Shown in pieces: positions 1-7,766 of a DNA stretch of 64,000 bases. The notes beneath the pieces are model-generated. The model was not told the DNA's origin and did no database searches. It saw nothing but the letters and a program-made list of their open reading frames with translations. Position numbers and translations under genes: made by a program. The stretch is from Myxococcales bacterium (GTDB lineage: Bacteria; Myxococcota_A; Polyangia; Polyangiales; Polyangiaceae), in NCBI GenBank assembly GCA_016712525.1, contig JADJQX010000006.1:124001-188000 (forward strand), in the 5' to 3' direction. Position 1 is the stretch's first letter, and every line of letters starts with the position of its first letter.

Positions 1-852
1 GCCCTCGGTCGAACGTGGGGCGGCCACCGGCACCATGGCGACTTGTGCGGGAGGGGGCGTCGGCGTGAGCGCTGCGGCCCCGATGCGCTTCGCCGTGCGC
101 AGACGTACGCGCAGGACCGGCCCCTCTTGCGAGCGCAGGAGCTCCGTCGCGCCCGACGACCGGCAGTACGACTCGACGTCGGCCGGGAAGGCGGGATCGT
201 CGGCCATGATCTCGACCTCGGCGCCGGGGTTCCCGCGGGCGAACCGCGCGAGGGCGAGCACGGGCTCGGGGCACTGTTTTCCGCGGCAATCGAGGGTCGT
301 GATGGCCCCCGGGGGCGCGCTCGGCACCTTCCCGACGGTCGACGCCGGCGCCCTCGACGAGCCCGCGGGGATCTCGAGCCTGGCGCGAAACGTCGCCCCT
401 TCGCGGACGAGCGAGACGAGGCTCGCGCCTGCGCTCCTGCACCACGCCTCCACGTCGGCGCCGAACGCCTCGTCGTCGGCGAGCACCTCGACGGGGCCGG
501 GGGTGGTGCGGGCGTGCCGCGCGATGGTCAGCACCGGTTCGGGGCATTGTTTGCCGCGGCAGTCGAGCACGGTGGACTGCGCGATGGCCCCGGGCGTCGC
601 AGGAGACGTGGGCGTCGCGTCGTGCTTCTTGAGAACCTGGATCACGGCGCGATGCGCGCCCGAGACGTCGTCGAGCGCGACGAGCGTCGCCCCGGAGCTT
701 CGGCACCACGAGCGCACGTCGGCGGGGAAGGCGTCGTCGTCGGCGAGCACCTCGAACGTCCCCCCGACGTTCGAGAGCTGGCGGGCGGCGCGGGCAGTAC
801 GGAGCACGGGCTCGGGGCACTTTTGGCCCCGGCAGTCGATGGTCTGGGTCAT
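1..852 (-). CDS. Triple TusA-like (SirA/YedF family) sulfur-carrier repeat protein, partial
   Basis: The minus-strand frame from an ATG at 852 stays open to the window edge (284 residues, C-terminus missing). It holds three tandem copies of a TusA/SirA-type domain. Each begins D-C-R-G-(Q/K)-(K/Q)-C-P-E-P-V-L, so the family CPxP cysteines fall at residues 12, 103 and 194, exactly 91 residues apart. Each copy also has a leading cysteine (7, 98, 189), an A-D-D acidic stretch and a later W/Y-C-R-S cysteine (50, 138, 230). Ala/Pro/Thr-rich linkers join the copies. TusA proteins carry persulfide sulfur on the CPxP cysteine or act in redox regulation; single-domain proteins of about 80 residues are the norm, so a triplet is unusual. 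It starts 8 bases after the upstream kinase gene and is probably cotranscribed with it. The function is inferred from the motifs only. Confidence 0.8.
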   Translation of the reverse strand, partial: MTQTIDCRGQKCPEPVLRTARAARQLSNVGGTFEVLADDDAFPADVRSWCRSSGATLVALDDVSGAHRAVIQVLKKHDATPTSPATPGAIAQSTVLDCRGKQCPEPVLTIARHARTTPGPVEVLADDEAFGADVEAWCRSAGASLVSLVREGATFRARLEIPAGSSRAPASTVGKVPSAPPGAITTLDCRGKQCPEPVLALARFARGNPGAEVEIMADDPAFPADVESYCRSSGATELLRSQEGPVLRVRLRTAKRIGAAALTPTPPPAQVAMVPVAAPRSTEG

Positions 853-860
853 GATGTCTC

Positions 861-2342
861 TCAGGGGGAGAAGGGGGTTCGAGGGGTCCTCACGCCGCTG
901 CCGGACGAAGGCGCCCGGTCGCGCGTCGCGCGCACGAAGGCAGCCTCGATGTCGGTGACGAACGTGAGGGGCGAGGCGAGATCGCCCGAGCCGTGAAGCA
1001 CGCGGAGGGTGTGGCAGAGCGTCTCGACCTCGCGTACGCCGACGTCGCGCGCGAGCGACTCGATGGCGTGGCACGGCGTCGTGATGTCGCTCCCGTCGGA
1101 GAGGGCGCCCTCGAGCTCGAGGAGCAAGTTGGGCATCGCGCCGACCCAGCGGTTCCACTCTTCGGAGCGCCGTGGCGGCGCGCTCCTCGGGACCGACGTC
1201 GGCGCGTCCATCGTCGCGCGTGTCTCGAGGTGGCTCGCGAACGCGGGCGGCGCCATCGTGCGGCGATCCCGGAGTTGCTCCCCGAGGTCGTTCAGGCGGT
1301 ACGCGCCCCCAGGCAAACGGATGCGCGCCTCGAAGGGAATGTCGTCCCAAGCGACGACGCCCGTGCCCGTGGCGACCACGAACGCCGGCGTGTCGGGGCA
1401 CACCTGCGCGAGGTGATGAAAGGTGGTCGCGGCGCTCGGGGTCTTGATGTGCGCGCCGATCAAGAACGCTCCGAACGAGCCGTCCTGGCGCGAGGCGAGG
1501 CGAGGATCCGCCGTCGAGAGGACGCGCACGCCGAAGGGCGAAAACGCTGATTTCAGCGGCCCCACGAGAGAGCCGTCGTCGTCGATGACGAGCACGCGCC
1601 GCTTCACCGACTGCGCCCCCGGGACGAGCAGGAGCTCGAGCTCTTCCCGCACCTCCTCGAGCGTCGGCCGGAACGATGGCACCGGATCGAGCAGGTTTCG
1701 GAGCAGCCTGTCGAGCGCGGGCGAGATGTCCGGGCAGACGTCCTTCGGGTCGGGCGCTTGCTCGAGGTTCTGCACCGCATGAAAGAGGCGCTCGGGCTCC
1801 CGGATCTCCTCGAGCAGCTCGCGCCCCGTCGCCGCCCACCAGAGGAGCGCCCCGAAGCTGAAGACGTCCGAAGCCGACGTCGCGTTGCCCGAGAACTGCT
1901 CGGGCGCGGCGTACCCTGGTGTGCCGGCCACGAACTCGCCGGAGGCCCGCTCGGTGAGGCGCGCGATGCCGAAGTCGACGAGCTTCACGACGAGCTTCCC
2001 GTCGTGGTCCATCGTGAGCATCACGTTGTTCGGCGTGACGTCCCGGTGGACGATCTTGTGCCCGTGTACGAGCTCGAGCACCGTCGCGAGCTGGACGAAG
2101 GCATCGACGAGCTCTCGTGTCGGCATCGGCCGGCCCTGGAGGCGCACGAGGCGGCTCCGGAGCGTCTCCCCGTCGATGTATTCCATCGCGATGGCGGGGA
2201 GGTGGTCGCTCGTCTCGCCGAACGTGTACACGGTGCACAGCCCGGGGTGACGGATGCGTGTGGCGGCGCGGACCTCGGCCGCGAACCGCTGCTTCAAGTA
2301 GGGCCCCGCGGTGCCGCTCTCGGCATGGGCGATTTTCACCAC
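861..2342 (-). CDS. Hanks-type Ser/Thr protein kinase with degenerate receiver-like C-terminal region
   Basis: The 493-residue frame from GTG 2342 shows the kinase catalytic loop (H99-R100-D101), the DFG motif (D123) and the APE motif near 145. A segment at about 247-350 begins R-R-V-L-V-I-D-D-D, like a response-regulator receiver, but lacks the rest of the usual signature. An alpha-helical HPt-like stretch follows at about 390-475. The start is a problem: GTG 2342 sits just before the V-K-I lysine strand, so it would remove the glycine-rich loop. The same frame upstream reads L-G-E-G-A-F-G at about 2380-2405 and stays open to about 2565, yet contains no ATG, GTG or TTG; CTG 2417 or an upstream frameshift are possibilities. 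There is no transmembrane segment, so the protein is predicted cytoplasmic. It probably leads an operon with the triple-TusA gene. Kinase identity is sure; the N-terminus is not. Confidence 0.85.
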   Translation of the reverse strand: MVKIAHAESGTAGPYLKQRFAAEVRAATRIRHPGLCTVYTFGETSDHLPAIAMEYIDGETLRSRLVRLQGRPMPTRELVDAFVQLATVLELVHGHKIVHRDVTPNNVMLTMDHDGKLVVKLVDFGIARLTERASGEFVAGTPGYAAPEQFSGNATSASDVFSFGALLWWAATGRELLEEIREPERLFHAVQNLEQAPDPKDVCPDISPALDRLLRNLLDPVPSFRPTLEEVREELELLLVPGAQSVKRRVLVIDDDGSLVGPLKSAFSPFGVRVLSTADPRLASRQDGSFGAFLIGAHIKTPSAATTFHHLAQVCPDTPAFVVATGTGVVAWDDIPFEARIRLPGGAYRLNDLGEQLRDRRTMAPPAFASHLETRATMDAPTSVPRSAPPRRSEEWNRWVGAMPNLLLELEGALSDGSDITTPCHAIESLARDVGVREVETLCHTLRVLHGSGDLASPLTFVTDIEAAFVRATRDRAPSSGSGVRTPRTPFSP

Positions 2343-2442
2343 GGCGAGGCGCTCGGTGCCGAGCTGCTCGGCGAGGTAGGCCGCCCCGAACGCACCCTCA
2401 CCGAGGACGCGGACCAGGCGAAAGCTCTCGAGCTCGATGTTT

Positions 2443-2986
2443 CCGATGCGGGACGATGCGTTCTTCTTTCGTGGCTCCGGGTTCGGTGTTGACGGTTGCG
2501 CTCGAGGTCCCCCAGACCCTCGACTTCGGAGGTGGGTTCGGCGCGGCTGTCTCTCACGCCTCTATCAAGGGGTCGGGGCCGATGTAGGCACAAGAGCAAA
2601 AAAGCTTGAATTCTTGAGCGTTTAAGTTACCCCCTCGAAACAATTTTGAAACCTGCCAAGGCGGCAACGAAACGGGTTGAAACGGTCGGTCGGGTTACCA
2701 GTTTGGGGGCCCGCGCACGGTGCTCGACCCACCCTCGCGCACATCCCTCGGGCGACGAAATGGCCGGCCCGTCACCGCTCGGCGCCCGACGTGAAGTGGC
2801 AACGTTGCACACGATGCACGCGTGTCCCGCCTCGCGCTCGCTCTTGCTCGCATCCGTGTCCGGAGGACGTGCGCGACCGGATCGGCGTCACACTTCGAGG
2901 CGCGAGGGACGAAGCCGAAGTCACGGGCTGCCACGAGGCACGTGAGCCCGCTCACGGCCCCGAATCCGAGTCGCGCGCCGGGGGCC
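2443..2986. other. Intergenic region between kinase and M15 peptidase genes
   Basis: No convincing gene is visible. The stretch at about 2590-2650 is notably AT-rich for this genome and lies upstream of the kinase on the minus strand; TTTCAA, 16 bases, then TAACTT read on that strand could be a promoter, but this is weak. Near 2941 a short inverted repeat (CGTGAGC/GCTCACG) sits just past the peptidase stop codon, without a T run. Confidence 0.4.
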
Positions 2987-4072
2987 TCAGGGCTTCGTCG
3001 CGGGGGCGCCGGGCGAGGGCTGAGGCATCTCGACCTTGGGGGCGTCGGTCTTGGGAGCGTCGGCCTTCGGAGCATCGGCGCCGGGGGCTGCGGGCGCTTC
3101 GGTCGGGGCCGCCGGCGCAGGGCCGTTCAGCGTGGGGTGCTCGGCGTGCACGTCGCTCGTGCCTTCGTCGGCGTCGACGTTGGGCGCGTGGTAGCGCGGG
3201 GGCTCGCCGGGCTTCGAGTAGTCGATCCAGAAGGCCGACTGTGGGCGCACGTCGAGGTGCACGAAGACGCTGTTCGGGTAGTAGCCCACGCCCACGTCGT
3301 GGAGCGTTCGGCAGAAATCACGCAGCACGGTGTTCGGCACACCCTGCACGCGGAAGTCCATCGCGCGGCCGTGGTTGTGGTTCGAGTGCGGCGTGTACTG
3401 CTTCGGGCTGAAGGGGCGGAAGCCGCTGATGATCTCGATCTTTCGGCCGCCGAAGTGGTTCGACACGATGCCGAGCAGCGCGACGAGGCGTGCGTCGGGA
3501 GAGAGCGTCGCCCCCGAGGTCGAGTGCATGATCTTCTTGAACTGCTCGAGCGCGGCGCCCGGGACCTTGCCGCGCGCGCTCACGTTGACCGTGGCCTCCT
3601 CGCCCGTGCCGAACCGAACGAGGTGGACCACGTTCGGGTGCTTGGGCTTCGCGGCGTAGCCGTCTTTTCCTTTGCCGACGGGGGGCGGGGGAGGCGCGCT
3701 CGTGGTGGCGGGGCCGTGCACCGAGCCGGCGGGCGCCGTCGTCTTTCCTTGGGGGGCGGCCTTCGCTTGGCCCTCGCTCTTCGGAGGCGCGGCCTTGTCT
3801 CCGGCCTTGGGGGCGACGCCGGGGATGGTGAGCGTCTCGCCGATGCGGAGGCGCTTGGGGTTCGCCTTGGGGTTCGCGTCGGTAATCGACTTCGCGCTCA
3901 CGTGGTAGCGGGCGGCGATGGTCGCGATGGTGTGACCCTTTCCGACCACGTGGGACACGTCGGCCTGGGCGACGCTCGGGCCAGCGAAGCCCGCGAGGAA
4001 CGCGAGGACGCCCGCGAAGGCGATGGGCGCGGAGGACGAGAGGCTGTCGCGAACGGACCTTGGAGACCCCAT
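2987..4072 (-). CDS. Secreted LysM plus DUF882/peptidase M15-type murein hydrolase
   Basis: A 361-residue protein. Residues 1-37 form a signal peptide ending A-Q-A-D. A LysM peptidoglycan-binding domain follows at about 40-85 (start V-V-G-K-G-H-T, end I-G-E-T-L-T-I-P). After an Ala/Pro/Lys-rich linker comes a DUF882/YcbK-like M15 fold with S-N-H-N-H-G-R-A-M-D-F and F-V-H-L-D-V-R, which supply the His/Asp zinc ligands of this family. The C-terminus is an Ala/Pro/Asp-rich tail. The ATG at 4072 was chosen because it gives the signal peptide and follows AGAGG by 8 bases; the frame stays open much further upstream but reads as the shadow of pilM. Predicted role: periplasmic peptidoglycan remodelling, perhaps opening the wall for envelope machines. 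It is divergent from pilM. Confidence 0.87.
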   Translation of the reverse strand: MGSPRSVRDSLSSSAPIAFAGVLAFLAGFAGPSVAQADVSHVVGKGHTIATIAARYHVSAKSITDANPKANPKRLRIGETLTIPGVAPKAGDKAAPPKSEGQAKAAPQGKTTAPAGSVHGPATTSAPPPPPVGKGKDGYAAKPKHPNVVHLVRFGTGEEATVNVSARGKVPGAALEQFKKIMHSTSGATLSPDARLVALLGIVSNHFGGRKIEIISGFRPFSPKQYTPHSNHNHGRAMDFRVQGVPNTVLRDFCRTLHDVGVGYYPNSVFVHLDVRPQSAFWIDYSKPGEPPRYHAPNVDADEGTSDVHAEHPTLNGPAPAAPTEAPAAPGADAPKADAPKTDAPKVEMPQPSPGAPATKP

Positions 4073-4378
4073 GGGCCGCCTCTTAGCGCATCCGCCAGCG
4101 AAGGCTACCCCGGACGACGGCATGACGGTCCCGAAAGGTCGTCGCGAAGGAGCGTGCAGATTTCGCGTTTCTCTCGGACGAAAACGGCCGTGGGCCGCGC
4201 GGGTCGGGCTGAAGGGCCGTTCAGCGGTCGCCATCGGGTGCGACCAAGCACCCCGCTTTTTTGACGCCCTTCGCCGCGGATGAAACAATTCGTAGGTCCG
4301 CTGGGCCCTTGGCCTCTTGGCGGGCGACAGGCCCCGGTTCGAGGGCCGCCATCCGGGATCGAAGAAGGAATCGAGAAC
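4073..4378. other. Divergent control region between M15 peptidase gene and pilM
   Basis: No gene is visible. It must contain the promoters of both divergent genes. A terminator-like hairpin lies inside it (4236-4262), 116 bases before the pilM start. No clear -35/-10 or -24/-12 pair could be assigned by eye. Confidence 0.5.
4236..4262 (+). terminator. Terminator-like hairpin in the pilM leader
   Basis: GGGTGC at 4236-4241 pairs with GCACCC at 4248-4253 around a six-base loop, and a run of six T follows at 4257-4262. No plus-strand gene ends upstream, so if it works it would act as an attenuator of the pil operon or stop antisense transcription into it. Confidence 0.45.
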
Positions 4379-5434
4379 ATGGGCGAGGGCAAGAACCTGG
4401 TCGGCGTCGACATCGGGGCAAGCTCCATCAAGGTCGTCCAGCTCAAGGAGTCCCGGAAGAAGTTCCAGGTCGTCCGGTACGGGTACGCGCCGCTCCCTCC
4501 GCAGACCATCGTCGATGGCCACGTGATGAGCGCCGGCGTGGTCGTCGACGCGCTGCTCAAGATCTTCCAAGAGCAGAAGATCACTCAGAAAGACGTCGCC
4601 ATCGGCGTGTACGGTCAGTCCGTCATCGTGCGAAAGATCACCGTGCCGATGATGACCCCGGCCGAGCTCGAGGAGCAGATCGGGTGGGAGGCCGAGCAGC
4701 ACATCCCGTTCGACATCAAGGTCATGTCGATCGACTACGAGGTGCTGCGAAAGCGACCCGAAGCGGGGCAGATGGACCTCCTCCTCGTGGCCGCCAAGAA
4801 GGACGAGATCAACGACTACGCCGGCATTTTGCGCGAGGCGAACCTCAAGCCCATCGTGGTGGACATCAACGCCTTCACCATCCAGAACATCTTCGAGGCG
4901 CAGTACGGCCTGCCCGAGACGGGCACCATCGCGCTCCTCAACGTGGGCGCGGCGGTGTCGTCGCTGAACATCATCTCCGGCGGGGTGTCTGCGTTCACAC
5001 GAGAAATTGCGAACGCGGGCAACTCGATCACCGAAGAGATCCAGAAGCAGTGCAACGTACCCTTCGAGCAGGCCGAGGCGTACAAGTGCGGCGGCGGGCC
5101 GGGGCAGATCGTGCCGCAAGAGGTGCACGAGGTGATTCAATCGGCGTGCGACGGGCTCGCGGGCGAGATCCAGCGGTCGCTCGACTTCTACCTGGCGACG
5201 AGCGGCGAGTCGGAGATCTCGCAGATCCACGTATCGGGGGGCACGGCGTACCTCGCCCCTCTCTGCAAGGCGATCGAGAAACGCGCCCGCGTTCCGGTCA
5301 CAGTGTTCGACCCGATGAGCCAGCTCACGGTCGACCCCAAGTTCGTGAACGAAGCGGAGATGCGCCATCGCTCGGCCCAAATGGTCGTCGCGCTCGGCCT
5401 CGCCCTTCGCTGCGACAAGGAGCGTAGGGCATGA
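4379..5434 (+). CDS. pilM: Type IV pilus inner-membrane assembly protein PilM
   Basis: A 351-residue, cytoplasmic actin-like ATPase of the SHS2/FtsA fold. The phosphate-1 loop (V-G-V-D-I-G-A-S-S-I-K) is at about 8-18, with the PilM-typical V-I-V-R-K-I-T-V-P strand later and the phosphate-2/adenosine region (H-V-S-G-G-T-A-Y) near 285. PilM binds the N-terminal tail of PilN and links the motor ATPases to the PilNO complex. Start ATG 4379 follows an AAGGA site; an upstream in-frame ATG at 4280 would add 33 residues without family resemblance. The stop overlaps the pilN start by 4 bases. First gene of pilMNOP, as in other type IVa pilus operons. Confidence 0.95.
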   Translation: MGEGKNLVGVDIGASSIKVVQLKESRKKFQVVRYGYAPLPPQTIVDGHVMSAGVVVDALLKIFQEQKITQKDVAIGVYGQSVIVRKITVPMMTPAELEEQIGWEAEQHIPFDIKVMSIDYEVLRKRPEAGQMDLLLVAAKKDEINDYAGILREANLKPIVVDINAFTIQNIFEAQYGLPETGTIALLNVGAAVSSLNIISGGVSAFTREIANAGNSITEEIQKQCNVPFEQAEAYKCGGGPGQIVPQEVHEVIQSACDGLAGEIQRSLDFYLATSGESEISQIHVSGGTAYLAPLCKAIEKRARVPVTVFDPMSQLTVDPKFVNEAEMRHRSAQMVVALGLALRCDKERRA

Positions 5435-6126
5435 TTCGCATCAACCTCCTGCCCAACAAAAAGCAGGCTCGAAAGAACGACTTTTTCAGCTTCTCCTTCG
5501 GCGGGGGAGGCACGAGCTCGGCCTCGTCCTCCGAGGGCGGCAGCCAGGCCTGGCTCGGCGTGGTGCTCGGTGTGGTGCTCGTCGAGGTGCTGATTCTCCT
5601 CTTCGTCTACAAGACCAAGAGCGATCAGCTCACCAAGGCGAAGAACAAGAACCTCGAGCACACGACCACGATCAGCACGATCCAGGGGAACATCTCGCAG
5701 CACGAGAAGATCAAGGCCGAGCTCAAAGAGCTCCGCGAGCGCGAGGAGGCGATCCAGAAGCTCCAAGCGGCGCGCACGGGCCCGACGGCGACCATGCTGG
5801 AGCTGTCGAAGATCCTGAGCTCCGGGCGCGGCCCCACCGTCGACCGCGACAAGCTCGAGCAGCTCCGCCGCGACAACCCCACGGCCGTGCCGAACCCGAA
5901 CTGGGACACGCGCCGCCTCTGGCTCACCACCTACGCCGAGAAGGACCGCGTGGTGAAGGTCGGCGGGCTCGCGCGGGACGGAGAGGACGTGTCCGAGTTT
6001 TTGCGTCGGCTCTCGCTGTCCGACTACTTCTACGAGGTGCGGCTCTTGCCCGCCCAAAAAGACATCGACGCTACGACGAAGCTCGAGCTCGTGAAGTTCG
6101 AGTTCAGCGCGAAGGTGAGGTACTGA
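5431..6126 (+). CDS. pilN: Type IV pilus assembly protein PilN
   Basis: A 231-residue bitopic inner-membrane protein. It begins M-I-R-I-N-L-L-P, the conserved PilM-binding motif. A Gly/Ser-rich cytoplasmic segment leads to one transmembrane helix at about 41-62, a periplasmic coiled coil at about 65-115 and a ferredoxin-like domain that dimerises with PilO. The start overlaps the pilM stop (ATGA), indicating translational coupling. The Gly/Ser insertion between the motif and the membrane helix (about 24-38) is longer than in textbook PilN proteins. The stop is one base before pilO. Confidence 0.95.
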   Translation: MIRINLLPNKKQARKNDFFSFSFGGGGTSSASSSEGGSQAWLGVVLGVVLVEVLILLFVYKTKSDQLTKAKNKNLEHTTTISTIQGNISQHEKIKAELKELREREEAIQKLQAARTGPTATMLELSKILSSGRGPTVDRDKLEQLRRDNPTAVPNPNWDTRRLWLTTYAEKDRVVKVGGLARDGEDVSEFLRRLSLSDYFYEVRLLPAQKDIDATTKLELVKFEFSAKVRY

Positions 6127-6127
6127 C

Positions 6128-6820
6128 ATGGCCACGCTCCCAGGCACCACTCCCGGCGCAGCGGGCGGGCTCTCGAAGCTCTCTCTCCCCGTCAAAATCG
6201 CGGTCGGATTCCTGCTCGTCGTGCTGGTCGGCGCGGGGTACTACCTCGTGCTCCACACCGACGTGACGGCCAAGATCGAACAAGAGGTCCGCCGCACGAA
6301 AGATCTGGAGACCCAGATCGCCACCTTGCGGCAGGCCGAGGCGAGCTACATCCAGGACCGCGAGGAGCTCGCCATGCGCCAGCAGAAGCAGCGCGAGCTC
6401 AACAAAATCCTCCCCGCCGACACCGAGGCCGCGGCGTTCCTCTCGGCGATCCAGCAGGTCTCCAACATCAGCGGCATCAACCTCAAGGCGTGGCAGCCTC
6501 GCGAAGAGGTCCCCTCGACGTTCTACGCGAAGGTGCCGATGCAGCTCGAGCTGACGGGCAAGTTCCATCAGATCGGCAAGTTCATGTTCGAGATCGGCAA
6601 GCAGGACCGCATCATCAACCTGGAGAACGTCGAGCTCTCGGACCCGAAGGTCGAGGGCGAGGATGTGGTGCTCAAGGCGCGGTGCCTCGCGACCACCTTC
6701 CACCTGCTGAAGAACAAGCCCGTCCAGCCGGGCCAGCCCGGTCAACCGGCTCAGCCCGGACAAGCGCCGGCGCCTCCTGGCCAGCCCTTCAACCCGAACG
6801 TATCCGGGGCGCCCAAATGA
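6128..6820 (+). CDS. pilO: Type IV pilus assembly protein PilO
   Basis: A 230-residue partner of PilN: a short cytoplasmic N-terminus, one transmembrane helix at about 22-42, a periplasmic coiled coil at about 48-95 and a compact alpha/beta domain around 100-200. The C-terminus ends in a Pro/Gln/Gly/Ala-rich tail (about 203-225), which is not part of the core fold. The stop overlaps the pilP start by 4 bases. PilNO forms the alignment complex between PilM and the PilP-PilQ outer-membrane part. Confidence 0.93.
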   Translation: MATLPGTTPGAAGGLSKLSLPVKIAVGFLLVVLVGAGYYLVLHTDVTAKIEQEVRRTKDLETQIATLRQAEASYIQDREELAMRQQKQRELNKILPADTEAAAFLSAIQQVSNISGINLKAWQPREEVPSTFYAKVPMQLELTGKFHQIGKFMFEIGKQDRIINLENVELSDPKVEGEDVVLKARCLATTFHLLKNKPVQPGQPGQPAQPGQAPAPPGQPFNPNVSGAPK

Positions 6821-7434
6821 GCTCAAACGCAAAACTCACCGTCGCCCTGGCGGCGCTCCTCGCGGGGCTGTCGCTCGTGGCCTGCTCCGACAACAAACCC
6901 GCTCCGCAGCAACAATTCTTCGGCGGTTCGCAGGCCGCCGCAGGCGACGGTGGCGTCGGCGCGGGCGACGGAGGGCTCCCTCCGAGCGAGGTCGTCAAGG
7001 TGCAGTACACCGAGAGCGACTTCGTCGAGTCCGAGGGGAACCGCGATCCGTTCCGGTCCTACGCGAGCCTGTTCGACGAGTCGAAGCAGCAGAAGAGGGC
7101 CACGAACCAGCGCGCCGTGCTGCTCTCGCAGTACGGGATCGACGAGCTCAAGCTCGCCGCGATCGTGATGGCCGGAGACTATCCGCGCGCCATGGTCATC
7201 GACCCGGCGGGCAAGGGCTGGGTCCTGAAGCGAGGAGACTTCCTCGGCCGCTCGGAGACCGTGCACGTGGGCGGCGCGACCGGCACCGACTACCAGCTCA
7301 ATTGGCGAGTCGATCGCGTGCGCGACGGGGACGTCGTGCTCGTCCGCGAGGACCCGGCGCAGCCGAACGTGCCGCCGTCGACGCGCGTGCTCGCGATGCG
7401 GCCCGAGGGCGAGTCCAAGAACCCGCTCGACTGA
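6817..7434 (+). CDS. pilP: Type IV pilus assembly lipoprotein PilP
   Basis: A 205-residue lipoprotein with signal peptide and lipobox L-V-A-C (Cys23), a disordered Gly/Ala/Asp-rich linker, then the PilP homology domain beginning G-N-R-D-P-F and rich in beta strands (K-G-W-V-L-K-R-G-D-F). PilP couples the PilNO complex to the N0 domain of PilQ. ATG 6817 overlaps the pilO stop and gives the lipoprotein signal; other in-frame starts upstream lie inside pilO. A strong terminator follows 34 bases after the stop, so the pilMNOP transcript probably ends here rather than running into pilQ. Confidence 0.92.
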   Translation: MSSNAKLTVALAALLAGLSLVACSDNKPAPQQQFFGGSQAAAGDGGVGAGDGGLPPSEVVKVQYTESDFVESEGNRDPFRSYASLFDESKQQKRATNQRAVLLSQYGIDELKLAAIVMAGDYPRAMVIDPAGKGWVLKRGDFLGRSETVHVGGATGTDYQLNWRVDRVRDGDVVLVREDPAQPNVPPSTRVLAMRPEGESKNPLD

Positions 7435-7766
7435 ACACTTGTAACTATCCGTAAGGATTGGATGAATCGCCTCGGGTACGCCACCCGGGGCGGTTTCGTT
7501 TTTGGTCGTCTTCGGGGGGGGCACCACGCCGAGCTCGGGGAGCGCGGCTTGGGCAAGAAGGCGGGGCCGGGGCCTGTTCGTGCACACGAAAGCCTTGGCC
7601 GAGCGCGGGTTCGCGAAAAATCGTCCGCCACAAATTGGTCCCTCGACGATGGCTCGTTTTACCGTCCTCCCTGCGTAGCCTCACTCGGAGGCTTCGATGC
7701 GGGTCGCACGGGTCGTGCGTGCCTCGCGAGTCTGCGCGGAGCTATTCCGCGTCGAGGGAGTCCCTG
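7435..7766. other. Intergenic region between pilP and pilQ
   Basis: This 332-base gap holds the pilP terminator (7468-7505) and must contain a separate pilQ promoter or leader. Reading frames that cross it are open by base composition only and show no recognisable protein. GAGGGAG at about 7754-7760 is the probable pilQ ribosome-binding site. Confidence 0.5.
7468..7505 (+). terminator. Rho-independent terminator after pilP
   Basis: A 10-bp stem (7468-7477 with 7483-7492, one G-U pair) with a five-base loop, followed by GTTTCGTTTTT. Stem strength and the T-rich tail make this a convincing intrinsic terminator. Confidence 0.8.

Noticed and set aside
35..996. Two overlapping plus-strand open frames at the window start
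   Set aside because: They are antisense to the TusA triplet; the apparent repeats G-S-G-H-C in their translations are reflections of the CPEP motifs.
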